From the NCBI GenBank assembly GCA_022749755.1, contig CM040443.1:7231191-7295190 (forward strand): DNA of 64,000 nucleotides, given 5' to 3'. Source of the DNA: Azadirachta indica. Its lineage: Eukaryota; Streptophyta; Magnoliopsida; Sapindales; Meliaceae. Positions within the stretch are counted from its first letter, which is position 1. Each line of letters starts with the position of its first letter. The notes below the pieces were generated by a model. The model did no database searches. It had not been told where the DNA came from and worked only from the letters and a program-made list of their open reading frames with translations. Position numbers and translations under genes: made by a program. Positions 12,601 through 24,400 of this stretch are shown here, piece by piece.

Positions 12601-13560
12601 TCATTGTCAGTTTATATGTCGATGATTTAATATTTACTGGCAATGATGAATTGATGTTTGCTGAGTTTAAGAATTCCATATTGAGGAACTTTGATATGAC
12701 TGATTTAGGGAGAATGAGGTTTTTTCTTGGTATAGAAGTATTACAGAGGTCAGATGGAATTTATATTTGCCAGAGGAAGTATGCTTTGGAAGTGTTGAAG
12801 AGGTTTAGGATAGAGAACAACAACTCAGTTCATAATCCCGTTGTTCCAGGATGTAAACTTTTTAAAGATGAGAATGGAGTTTGTATTGATGAAACTTTGT
12901 TTAAGCAAATAGTGGGATGCCTTATATACTTAACAACTACGAGGCCGGATTTGATGTTTGCAATAAGTTTGATTAACAGATGTATGGCTAAACCAACTGA
13001 GTTACATTTGATGGCAGCTAAAATGATATTAAGGAACTTGAAAGGAACCATTGGACTTGGAGTTTTCTACAAGAAGGGAGGGTGTGAAGGTTTGATTAGA
13101 TATACAAATAGTAACTATGTAGGAGATTTAGAAGACAGGAAAAACACATCAGGCTATGTCTTCATGTTGGGATTTGGAGCTGTTGCCTGGTTCTCAAGAA
13201 AATAACCTATAGTCAAACTTTCAACCACCAAAGCAAAGTTCGTGGCTACAGCTACTTGTGCTAGTCAAGCTATTTAGATGAACAGAATACTTAAGAAGCT
13301 AAATTTGGAGGAAAGTAAGTGTACTATAATTTGTTGTGATAATAGTTCCACAATTAAGTTGTCAAAAAATCCTGTGTTACATGGTTGAAGCAAGCACATT
13401 GATGTGCGCTTCCATTTTCTTCATGATCTCACACGAAAAAGAATAGTTGAATTGGTTTATTATGGAACACAAGATCAATTGGCAGACGTGATGACAAAGC
13501 CCCTCACAATGGATGCGTTTCAGAGGTTTCGAAGTCAATTAAAAGTTTGCCAAGTTCTTG
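9603..13560 (+). pseudogene. Copia gag-pol polyprotein remnant
   Basis: Stops and frameshifts break the frame, but the domains are in order. Gag (UBN2-like) runs about 9640-10300. The zinc knuckle near 10325 (CCKCHKLRRLQSECP) has lost the usual His. The protease motif WFLDSG lies near 10475. The integrase core (ICFIDDFTRKAWTYF) lies around 11120-11160 and its C-terminal region reaches about 11760. Reverse transcriptase spans about 12150-12900, with the QLDVKS motif and the catalytic YVDD near 12620. RNase H and its tail reach about 13530 (DVMTKPL). The first reading frame is already cut by TAG about nine codons after the ATG at 9603. No functional polyprotein can be made. Confidence 0.92.
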
Positions 13561-13591
13561 AATTAAACTAATTGTAGTTGGGAACTAGTTT

Positions 13592-13602
13592 AAGGGAGGG
13601 AA
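13592..13602 (+). other. Copia polypurine tract
   Basis: AAGGGAGGGAA sits immediately before the 3' LTR, as required for plus-strand priming. Confidence 0.88.
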
Positions 13603-13816
13603 TGAAGAGAAAGTTTAGGAATTCAGTTAAGATTTGTATTCTGTTTCCTAATTTTTCTGGTTGCACTCATCACATTGAAGTAGTAAATGTGAGCTAGTTT
13701 TTCCCATTCTGTTTAGTTGTAAAAGGCTATTTATAAAGTCTAAGTTTGTTCAATAAGTTAGTAAGTTATTTCTAGAATTGTTGAGTATTCACTCTTTTGT
13801 ATTTTCGTTCTTAACA
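13603..13816 (+). repeat. Copia 3' LTR
   Basis: A 214-bp repeat of the 5' LTR with intact TG...CA ends. Confidence 0.92.
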
Positions 13817-14557
13817 ATTTATAAATAAATTACCATTATAGCCTTGCAATCAATAATGAGGCCACATACTAGAGCCTACATTACAGACGTGAGTCTTATA
13901 TGACAGACGTGGAACCCACATAATAGTAATATTTTAAAGTTTGATGGAAAAATCTAAATAATTTTAAAAGGCGTAAAAAATTAATAAATAATTTATGTTT
14001 GACCTGCAATTATTTATATTTTGTTTTTTCATATGAAATAAAATATTAACTTGAAAATTGAATTAAAATTTTCTATATTTGACATAAAATGAAAACTTTT
14101 TTCCTTTTAATCATGTAGTTGACTAAATTTTGTACTATTTGGTGTATAAGTAAATAAGAGCAAGTGATCAACATTCAAATTGAATAAAATTTAATTGAAT
14201 TAAATAAAATGCAAATAAGAAAATAGAAATTAATCCAAATATAACCGTTTTTGGCTTGAAACGGTAAAAAAATTGCTTTCTATATAAAGCACACTATACT
14301 TCATTAACCAATATTGCATAACAATACCCCATTTAATTTAACATTTCCAACAAATACTTAACCATACATTCTCTTCCTCATCACCACTGACCATTATTCA
14401 ACATTTTCTCATCTTTTCACCACACACCATCACCTATCATTTTTCTCCCAAATTACCACAAACCACTGTCTCCCCCCATCACAACTAAAAAATTTCTTCA
14501 ACAACCAGACCTGAATACAAGATATAAGTAGCTTCTTTCAATTATACCTTTAAGATC
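13817..14557. other. MULE interior with TATA-like site
   Basis: MULE sequence resumes after the Copia. Its first part still weakly resembles the inverse of the region inside the right TIR, for example the ACAGACGT and GAGTCTT blocks. A TATATAAAG motif at 14281 is followed by a C-rich, AUG-free stretch that looks like the leader of the plus-strand gene. No open frame is supported before about 14558. Confidence 0.5.
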
Positions 14558-14757
14558 AAGTGATGATATGCAAATAAATGATGGAATGATCAAGTTCAGA
14601 AACAGATTACATGGTTGTGGCAAAAAAGTTGGGGTAAATATATCAGAAAATGAAAAAAATCCTAACAAGTTGTATTTTTGTCTATTTACAGGAGTCATTA
14701 TATAGGTATTTCAAGTTTTGGAAACCAACAAAAAAAGAATTTAACAATTATGGATGC
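14558..14757 (+). pseudogene. GRF-type zinc-finger-like fragment in MULE
   Basis: The frames read ...LHGCGKKVGVNISENEKNPN, then KLYFC, then after one frame change YRYFKFWKPTKKE. The pattern of CG-K, a central NP, aromatic-Cys, and then YFKFW resembles the GRF zinc finger (CxCG...NPGR-x-F-x-C...CxFFxW). Short GRF proteins occur widely in plant genomes and are often linked to transposons. The second Cys pair is not clear and a frame change is needed, so this is a relic. An alternative is a chance match inside AT-rich DNA. It is transcribed towards the transposase, like mudrB relative to mudrA. Confidence 0.45.
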
Positions 14758-15829
14758 ATTATGAATAAAACATGCAGCAGTTCAAGAAATATTTCAAATA
14801 ATGATGATTATCGTGGAGTAGCAAGCATTTACTCAATGTCAAGCATCAATGGATAACAACCCATAAGCAACACTAAAAAGAAGTTGAACAAAATCATAAT
14901 AGAATTGATAATGATGTTGTTACTACAATGTATTTGTGTATTTAAAGAGTGAGTATGAAGATTCATACGATAGTAACATGTCAAATCATCAAAGAATTTA
15001 ACTTTGATGTAGAAACTATGTGCATTAAATTTGACAAAGTAATGTCTTCAGTCTTATAGAGTAAACCAACAAATACATGTTTGTAATTAAAAACATAATC
15101 ACTACCCAAAATGCGCATGCATTGTCTTCAGCTATCCTCATCTACAACCAAAGCAACCCTGTTAAAGACAACTTGTATGCACAGATTATACCATAAAAAG
15201 ATACCACTAAGTTTGACAATAAGTTGCAAAATAAGAAAGTTATCTATTTACACTTGTATTGGTGACTATAGCTATATTAAGCAAAACAATCTTTATGCAC
15301 AACTTCTGTTGTTAATCAACATTGTATAATAAGCCAAACACATTTATAAGAAATGTTTTAAATTTCACAAGCTGTATAGAGCATGTATAAATGTCTATAT
15401 TACCTTCCAAGAACTATTTAGATATTGTTGTTCCTAGGAACATCACGATTACCACCAATTCTTCCCTGGCCTTTTCAAACATTATGACCCAAATCATTTG
15501 CATTATTGCCATTTTCCCTTGTCCTTACACAAGTCAATGTCTCTTTAAAATGTAAATAAGAAAACTAAATAAATCATAATAATGTTGTTGGTACTTTATG
15601 GATTTAATCCAGAAGTAGATGTTGGTTTTATACCTGCTATACCTATTGTAGGGCCTAAAATAGACTTACCATTTACAGCTGTTGTTGGGCCTGAAGCAAA
15701 AGACGAAGGTACACTATGTAAAGAGGATTTTTCTGATGCTTGTAAAGTATATTAAGTTAAAAAACATATGACCTAAATAAAATAATACATAACAAATTTA
15801 AAAATTACAGAAAGCAAATTAACTTAAGT

Positions 15830-18401
15830 TACCTTCCTTACAGGACACTTGCACTTGTTATAATCTAATTGTTTACAATGGCCACATCTCAAACTGTATC
15901 TCATTACTTATGGTGGTTGTTTTTTTTGTTCCCTTTTTTTATGAAGTTCTTTTTATTCCAATTGAATCGTGTTAGAATTAGGCCAATCAGCACGATATGA
16001 TAATAGACGTATTGTATACGAGTATGTTGACAAGTATGTTTGTTTTGTAACAGAGCTATCAACTTAGTTAGCAAGGTCAGCAGTGCACTACATAATGCTA
16101 GCTAAAGCATACTTTCATGGAATTCCGCTTATCTGCCAACCCCCACACTTACTGTAATTCTAGCTGAGATCCACAACATAATGCCTGATCCTATTCATAA
16201 CCTGATCCAACACCTCAAATTCAATATGGCTTGCTTTAATGATAATAAGCTTCATAGTAGCCTTGGCAATCTTCTCTATCTTCAAGCGCACTCTTAGTGG
16301 CAGATCGCAGTTAGCTGCTTTTTTCGTTCTTTGTATTAGCTTTTTCATTATTTTTAGCCTTATGAATTCGAGCAATTCAAGGAATAACTTTCTTCGATGC
16401 TCATTTAACAGCCGATTCCATGATTTTGTTATATTATTCGTGACATAGTCAGATTTAAAGATTGGGTCAAATAAGTAACAGCTCTATTTTATAAGGTCAC
16501 TATCCATTAGCCACATATATACTTATTCATTGTCAAACTTGATTGCATTCAGTATAATGTTGAACTATAGTTGATTCGTTGCTCTCGTTGTTTTCCAGAA
16601 TTTGTCTAAGCTCTTCCGAAGAAAATAGTTTCTAGAAATTGGCATATATATGCCTAGCACAATATGTAACTTTAATCTCTTTAAAATGCTAAATATATGT
16701 AGCAATCAAGCCTTTTTGTCTGTTTGACATTATTGTCAATGCCATTCCATCTAAAAAATCATGTGTTCCTTTAGCAATATTAAAAACCAGGACCAACTTT
16801 TGTTATTTTCTGCCTCATATATTGCCATTGCCAATGGAAATATCCCATTCTTTGCATCCATCGCAATAGTTGACAATAATACTTCTCCAAATCTGGTCTT
16901 TAAATAACAACCGTCGACCTCAATAAATCTTCGGCACCTTTCCAAGAACCCTATTTGCAATGCATGGTAACTGATGAATGTACGTTTAAAATGAGCTTTA
17001 CCAGCTACTCAATAATGTTGTATTTTAACGGTTGCACCCTTATTTCTTTTTAGCAGCATATTTGCATAATCATGCAATAGCTTATAAGATTACAAATAAT
17101 CCTCCCCTGCAATATGCAAGGCCAATTTTTTAGCCTCGTACAGACTTTTTCTAGTTATAGCTAGACCAAATCTGACTTTTAGCAAATCGGCCATAGTTGC
17201 TGTGCCGATATCAATATTGGTTTTGATGTCTTCAAACAATTTATCGATAATCCATTTACTGGTAACTTTAGGATTTTTTACCACTCCTAAACATGTATGC
17301 ACACCTTTTATACTTTTTATCATAAATGATGAACTATCTACCAGCCTTGATGTATTAATTCTCCAATTGCATGTACTATTCACTACACATGTTGCTGTCA
17401 CCATATCCTTCTCATTTTTCTTTCTATTCATATAAAAACACTCTTGACTGACATAATCTTTTAGCACACCCCTAAACTCATCCATTATCTTGAATGTTTA
17501 CTCTTCCTCGAAGTTAATATCCCTTTTCCCACGGTATATAAATAATCTTTTTCTGATGTCTTTGGACATATTCACTACACTTGAAACTCTATAATTATAA
17601 TTGTCTGATAACACAACATCTTTATCATCACTTCTAGCACCTAACATGCCATCTTCATTATCTTGGGCATAATCAGCATCTTTTTCACCCTCAAACTCAA
17701 TAATGTCATCTATGTCTTCATCTATCAAATTAATAGAGTTCACACTATTCGCATCATTAGCTCCATCATCATCTGAAGCTTCTACTGTAGTATCTTGAAT
17801 TGAAGTTGATGAACTGAACCTAGTCGGGCATACATTGTCACTTTGCTTCTAATTGGGCAAATTGCCTTGTTCATATAATGCAAACAACTTGCCTACAACA
17901 TTAAGCATATCCTTATTCAAGTGAGAACCCTACTCTTCTAATGCTGCCTGAATATATGCTCTTGATTGTTGAAGGCTTATAGTAGTTATTCTTGCACCAA
18001 GTATTGCATCTTCCTATGTGGGGCTCATTGGTTCCAACTGAGTATATATATCAATTATTTATGAAACAGGTTCTTTGTGTATAGTGGATCTAGTTGGTTG
18101 AGGACTGCTATGTTGCACTTATGTTGTAGGTAATAATTCTATTTCAATACTCAGTTTGTCAAAGCCTTTTCCCTTTACCATGTTTATGATCTCAAGGAAC
18201 TTAAAATCTTTCTTCAACTCTCTCCTTTCATTGAACCATGGATGTTAGCATGAAGTTTTCATCATTCAACTTGTGTCGTTTATGAACCATATGCATTATA
18301 TTATTGATAACAGCTACCAAATTGACTCGGTTCAATTATGTTAACCCATAATCTAATTCTTCCTTAGAATATTGCACTCTTAAGTATATCAAACCATCCA
18401 T
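15830..18401 (-). pseudogene. MULE transposase (mudrA-like), broken
   Basis: Reading on the minus strand from an ATG at 18401, the order is: an acidic variable N-terminal region (to about 17500); the MuDR DNA-binding domain at 17090-17485 (EFRGVLKDY, CVVNSTCNWRI, IKSIKGVHTC, SKWI); the MULE catalytic domain around 16700-16990 (ERCRRFIEVDGCYLK, then NNKSWSWF); a SWIM zinc finger near 16090-16140 (WQISGIP, then KYALASIM); and a terminal zinc knuckle at about 15843-15905 (RCGHCKQLDYNKCKC). A second conserved acidic site is changed: MSDRQKG is expected but the sequence reads MSNRQKG (Asn codon at 16722-16724). A TGA at 16115-16117 replaces a SWIM Cys. Several further stops and frameshifts are present. 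The element is clearly inactive. Confidence 0.9.
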
Positions 18402-19517
18402 GTTGACCCTGTTCATAAGCATAATGGAACATTAATAAGTATGCAAAATGGACAAGACTAACTACCCACTATATGAATTTATTATTTCATGCGAAACCAT
18501 TTTTCGCATAATAACAAAATGAACCAACTAGTCTTGATACCAATTTAAACATGCAACTAGGACAAACATGAACCATCTTCTTAAGACAAAACAAAATCAT
18601 TACTAGAGACCAGGCCATATTCACTTAGGACAAACATAAATAATGCCAAAAAAATTAGTACAAACCATCTAGGGGTACAAACCATTTATAATTTATATGA
18701 TTCAAGCATTCTTTGTAAATTTTCATACAATTTGTATTAATACCTATTCGTTACCATTACTCACTAATATACATGCAAAATGGGACAACTATCACTCATA
18801 TTCTAATCACAAAATCGAAGAATACTAATATTCATTCAAATACATACGTCAAAGCCGAACCCACGATGTAGAACTAAATAGATATCAAAAAATTGGTCTA
18901 TTTCAAAACAACCAAAATTAAATAAATGGATGCAACAATAACAAAAATAAACAGATTAACATACTAACGAACAAATTCATATGAAGCCAACATCATATAT
19001 CTTATACCTAGGAAAAAACACAAAACCCACATAACCTATACCCACAAACAAAACAAAATGAAACCTAGATGGGTTGCAAAAACAGAACTAATCAAAAGAC
19101 ATATTAAAAATGAATAACAACAAAAGAAAAACAAACTATATGCATTTGTTTTCAAGAAAACTTATATTGTTTACATTTTTTGAATTTTCCGTTTTGGCCC
19201 TATTTTCTCATATTACCTTTCATTGTACACCAAGTAAGGTTTTGATTGCGAAATATGCAAAAAGGTTGATTTTTTACAAAATAGAGGTCTATTTTTTTTA
19301 TGATTTCTCTACACTCTTGTTTTATAACTTTTACTTTAGCACCAAAGTCATACCCAGTTGTACGAATAGTCGACCCATAAAGTAAAACCCTAAACCTTTT
19401 TTTTTTTCTTTTCTTTTTTACGTTGGGATTTGTTTATATTATGTCTGACAAACAAATCTCATGTGTCATTTTTTTTAATTTTTAAATTTTTCGTAAGACA
19501 TTGACCATTTTACCATC
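18402..19517. other. MULE interior between transposase and right TIR
   Basis: AT-rich sequence upstream of the transposase start, expected to hold its promoter and leader. I see no second gene. A short open frame at 19110-19385 (+) has no family resemblance. Confidence 0.5.
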
Positions 19518-19616
19518 AATCTTGCATTTTGCCGTCATCTTAATTAACAGAAGGATGTAATAGGATAATTTTGAAAAATAAGGGGGACACCGGGAAATTC
19601 AATCAAACCTGAGGAC
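19518..19616 (-). repeat. Right terminal inverted repeat of MULE
   Basis: Reverse complement of the left TIR at 9207-9305. It starts at the conserved AATCTTGC block and ends around CCTGAGGAC. Confidence 0.88.
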
Positions 19617-19634
19617 ACAATCAGAGTTGACAAT

Positions 19635-21285
19635 GCATGACCGCGATTCAGCTGTCACTGCTAAAGTGACAACTCGCTTTAAACTAGCCGCCACATAGAA
19701 AACAGCTCACACGTGTGCAATCAGATTCGTCACGTGCGTCTATTGCTGCTACAGTGACCGAAACTACAGGGGAACCTTTCAGCTTGTGTCCTTATCCAAT
19801 TTGCCAAATTGCCGTTTGCATTTTGGAATTAGCAGAGTGGAACTACACTATGTACTGTGAAATTCCTATATTAACCCTACTGAATTGATGGTTTTACATT
19901 TTGCCCCTAACCAGGACAAAACTACAAATCCGTCCCGTTAGTTTCAGTTTTTTTCCGTTTCCTCTGAAGCAAACCGCATTTCGTGGCAAACAGTAGGCCA
20001 CTTTCTCAGAAAAAAAGAAAAGAAATTGTTTCATTTACAAGTCATAATTTTTTTTATTTTCTCCCTTTTCAGTTACATTTATCTCGGTTGCTAATGAAAA
20101 AAAAAATTAATAATAAAACATTATTTGATTTATTTACTAAAGATTATTTTCATTCAATGATTTCGATATTTACAGAGAAAAAAAATTAAACAAAATTTTG
20201 CTAGTATATTAATAGCTTAATTTGCTTTATAACATCCAATATAAGATGTAGACAATGCTAAGCATTTTGTGCCTCAATTACCAAGTAATGAGAAGGCCAT
20301 TATTTATTTATTTATGGTTTAAAGCTTAAAAAAATGGTAATTAATTATCATTTTCAAATTTGGTATTAATGGAATTCTTATACTTGTAGCTTAAGCATAA
20401 TTAATGGACAAAACTTGCCGACTAAGGTGATTTCCAGCCAACTGCATTGCATAAAAATAAAAACTTCGTTTATATAATTCTCACGTTGCTTTCTGTGTTG
20501 TATATTATATTATAATAGTGAACTTAGAGAGCCATTACATGAAATGATGAAAACCACCAAAAAGAAAAAAAGTAGAGCACATAACAGATATACAGGTTGA
20601 CATAGCAAACGTGATTGTAAATCGAGATTATTTATTATTTCTTTTACGTGTTTTCTATAGTTATTATAAATAATTTTATATATTTTAGTAATAAAAATAA
20701 TATAATCAACATTTGAGCTAATTAATTGCCTCATTATGTGTATCTACGTTTGCTTAGTAAAATTCTATCATGCATATCCGTGTTAAAGTAGGTAACATTA
20801 TGTCAATCTAACAGTATAGTTATTATAACAGTTTTATAAAAATTAATTTCAAAAAATGAGATTAAAAAAAAATTTTAAAAAAATTTATTGTGTTTTTTAA
20901 ATGCATAAATTAAGCTCGAATTTGAAAGGGTTAACTACTAACAATTCGGATAAAATTAATAACAATTTAACCAAAACACTCCCAACAGAAGTTGGTTTTC
21001 AATTAAAATCACTTTTATTTTTGATGTTTAAAACTTATAGTTTAGCTCAAACCTTGATCAAAATATTTTTCAAAAAATTAAAATTAAAAAAAAAAGATAA
21101 AAATAGTAATTCCAATGCGTTCTACACAATTTCCGGAAAGAAGAAAAAAAGAGGCAGATCCACTTCAAATCAAATTCCTACGTTTTGCATTGTCACCGTA
21201 CTAAAATTCCTAAACTACCCCTGCATCGTAATCACGCGTAATGAAATAAATTGAAAAAAAAAAGAAAAAAAAAAAGGAAAAAGGC
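19635..21285. other. Intergenic region upstream of polyamine oxidase gene
   Basis: No gene is supported. A CACGTG G-box lies near 19732 and an ACACGTGT element near 19710. Such motifs bind bZIP/bHLH factors and could contribute to stress regulation of the downstream gene, though they lie 1.7 kb from its start. The rest is AT-rich with poly-A tracts. Confidence 0.45.
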
Positions 21286-21293
21286 TATATAAA
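21286..21293 (+). promoter_or_regulatory. TATA box of polyamine oxidase gene
   Basis: TATATAAA is set in GC-containing sequence 129 bases upstream of the start codon. The expected transcription start near 21315-21320 would give a leader of roughly 95 nt rich in ACACAA repeats. Confidence 0.7.
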
Positions 21294-21414
21294 CCGACTC
21301 CCGCTATTTATATCACTCACGTCAATACAAGTAACAAACACCGCAAGACAACACAACACAACACAGCCAAGCCAAGCAACGCTCGCATATTCCATCGCCA
21401 CTCTCTCGCGTCGC

Positions 21415-24400
21415 ATGGACTCACCTTGTTCTCGCTCCTCCGTCATCATCATCGGCGCCGGCGTCTCTGGTACGTTCGCATACACGTACCAAAAGAGAAG
21501 CTTAGACTTTTGTTTTGTGTTTTTAACGGTGCCGGATTTGTGGTTGTGGCAGGCATTTCGGCGGCGAAGACGTTGGCGGAGAACGGAATAGAGGATATAC
21601 TGATTTTGGAAGCGTCGGACAGGATAGGCGGTAGGGTGAGGAACGAGAAATTCGGAGGCGTGTCAGTGGAGCTCGGAGCGGGTTGGATCGCCGGAGTCGG
21701 TGGTAAACAGTCCAATCCGGTCTGGGACCTCGCCGCCAAATCGGGGCTCCGGACTTGTTTCTCCGACTACAGCAATGCCCGATATAATATCTATGATCGC
21801 AGGTTTGAATTTAAAAAAAAAAAACTCTTATTAATTATCTTTAATGTCCTTTTAAGTCAGTTAGTTACCGCCTTTTCCGAGCTAAACGACGCCGTTTGTC
21901 TATGGCGGCTTGCGTTAAAGCGTTGTTATGTGCTTTGTTTTCGTTCACCGTTGTCATTTACCCAGTCTTTTCTGCTTCAAAATACAGGAACATTTTTATT
22001 CTTTTCTCTTTCTTTCTTTGCGTCACATCATAATATCATTTCAATTTGATCCCCTTTTTAACGATAATTCTAACATTCTTTTTAGTGGGAAGATATTCCC
22101 CAGTGGACTTGCCGCGGACTCGTACAAGAAGGCGGTGGACTCGGCAATCGCCAAGCTGAAGAATTTGGAGGCCAATGGCAGTAATGTCGGAGAAGTTATC
22201 AAAGCCGCCACGGAACCGCCGTCGTGAGTGTTGTTATTTTTCTCTAAGTTCATTTTCGTTTTTCCCATTCTTTTGTAATTAACAACGTATTAAATTTTTT
22301 CTTTTCTGGGTTGTTTAGTTCGCCAAAGACGCCGATAGAACTCGCCATTGACTTCATACTACATGATTTTGAGATGGCAGGTAGTTTTACTGCTGTTTGG
22401 TTGCTGAGAAAGGCTGAGAAAAAAAAAAAAGTTAAATGTTGTTTTGTAACTGATGAATTGGTGTTTTGGATTACAGAGGTTGAGCCCATATCTACGTATG
22501 TAGATTTTGGGGAGAGGGAATTTCTTGTAGCAGACGAAAGAGGGTATGCTTGTTTGCTTTATAAAATGGCAGAAGAGTTTCTTTGTAGCTCAGATGGAAA
22601 AATTTTGGACGGTCGTCTCCAGCTCAACAAGGTAAAACCTTTTTATTTTATTTTATTTTACTGATTTTGTTGTTCATTTTTTCACAAATGATTTGTCTGT
22701 TTTCGTTAAATTATTACCTAATGATGGGATGAATTCAAAGATACAGAAACCAGAGTTAGGTTAAATAAAGAAATTGAAAAAAATAAATAAAAAAATCCAA
22801 AACCTTATTTTGTATGTTGTTGAAATTGATTGACCCACTTTTGGGAGTTTGCAGATAATGACGTTTTAATAAAAGCGCTTTTCACTTTTATTGCATTTTA
22901 TACACATCAGAAAAACTGAGAAAATCTTTGGGGTCAACTACTGTTTCCGTGTTTTTTTACAGCAGAAGCTGATATTGGTTTCATCATTGATCCATTTGTT
23001 ATAATTTTTTTCCATGATTGTAATGATTTTAGAATGTTTGAAACCAAGAAACTTACTTCAATGATGCTAAGCAATGAAGGGTGTTTGAATAGATGACCCC
23101 AGCAAACACGGGGGTCACAATTTGACTCTTTCAAAAACATATTTGATAATCACTTTCATAAAGCACTTTTTACTATTGAACAAAAACAGATGGCCCCAAA
23201 GTCTTAGTTTGCATACTGTCCATGGTGACCAAGGAACAATACTTATGAGGTGAGATGTCATATCATCTCAAGTAAGAAGGTGCAAATCTATAGTCTTGTC
23301 ATTTTCTCCATTTAATAGATGGTTGTTTGTAATTAAAGTTCCCTACCTCATTTGCTCACACAAATCAGAAATCGATTGAATTGAGCTCTGAATTTCTCTT
23401 TTCATTGATTTAGAGAAAACTAGCTACCATAAATGGGGTCATGGGCTCTATGTACCTCTAACTCTGCACGGATTCTTCTTCAATAAATCTTTCCCCATTT
23501 CTGCCCATCTGTATTCTGAGTCGTTTGCACACTTTTCCTTACTTTGACCGTTTAGATATTAAATCATTTGATTTCAAAGATCAAATTATTTTGTAAAATT
23601 TTTAATCAAAATGAGTTTCATTAATGTTCAATCTATTTTTCTTTTTTCCCTTTTTTGGGAATGATGGATGATTTTGTGCATGGATTTGTGGCAGGTTGTT
23701 CGGGAATTACATCACTCGAGAAACGGCGTCACTGTAAAAACAGAGGATGGTTGCGTTTACGAAGGTAATTACGTGATTTTGTCTGTTAGCGTTGGCGTTC
23801 TCCAGAGTGACCTCATTTCGTTTGAGCCTCCCTTGCCCGTACGTCTCCTCTTCCCTCTTTTATTAAGAATTAAAATAAAAAATTCATTAACACTTGTTTA
23901 TATGCTGCATTAATTGTAGAATCTTGACCTTTAGGGTATGGTAAATTGCCCAATTGATTACTTGTTGTGAACAGTATGACCCACAAATATTAAATACATG
24001 AAAGTAAAAGAAGTCAGACTTTATATGGCAGCTAGGACTAGCAGGCCTAGCCTGCTAGCTGATGACGCAAAGCAATATAATTTTTCGAGGTTGTCTTTTA
24101 TATAAACAAATACAAAATACCGTGGGATTCTTTTGATCCCACAGGATTTTGTAGTCCACAGGTTCACGGATTGGGTGTGAATTTTTTTGGGTTGGTACCG
24201 TATAAGGTGGGCAATTGCGCATTAATATATATATATATATTGTGACAGCTGTTTATTTTATCTTAGATTTTCCTGGAAAATAATAAAACAAGGATATACT
24301 TGTATAGTAATAGTAGTGGTCGTGTGTACACTTCAAAATTGTGGAAAATGACATACTGACATTAACATGTATATATATATTTAATGGCAATTGTGAATCA

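Larger units (their letters stand above)
9308..13816 (+). mobile_element. Ty1/Copia LTR retrotransposon, degenerate
   Basis: Complete in structure: 5' LTR, primer-binding site, gag-pol remnant, polypurine tract and 3' LTR, flanked by a 5-bp target duplication ATTTA (9303-9307 and 13817-13821). The pol order protease, integrase, reverse transcriptase, RNase H defines Copia rather than Gypsy. The LTRs differ at many positions and the 5' LTR has lost its initial TG (now TA), so insertion is old. It landed beside the left TIR of the MULE and is therefore younger than that element. Confidence 0.93.
9190..19634 (-). mobile_element. Decayed Mutator-like element (MULE), carrying a nested Copia
   Basis: The element is bounded by ~99-bp terminal inverted repeats about 85% identical by eye (9207-9305 and 19518-19616). 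The transposase remnant reads on the minus strand, and a GRF-zinc-finger-like fragment reads on the plus strand towards it. Without the inserted Copia the element is about 5.9 kb. Exact ends are uncertain because the outermost 15-20 bases no longer match and I could not find a convincing 8-9 bp target duplication. All coding parts are disrupted, so it cannot be autonomous today. Confidence 0.8.

Noticed and set aside
15111..15329. Open frame inside the MULE
   Set aside because: No similarity to transposase or accessory proteins. AT-rich low-complexity translation.
24122..24143. Short palindrome GTGGGAT...ATCCCAC in PAO1 intron 6
   Set aside because: Only a 7-bp arm in a 563-bp intron, easily explained by chance.
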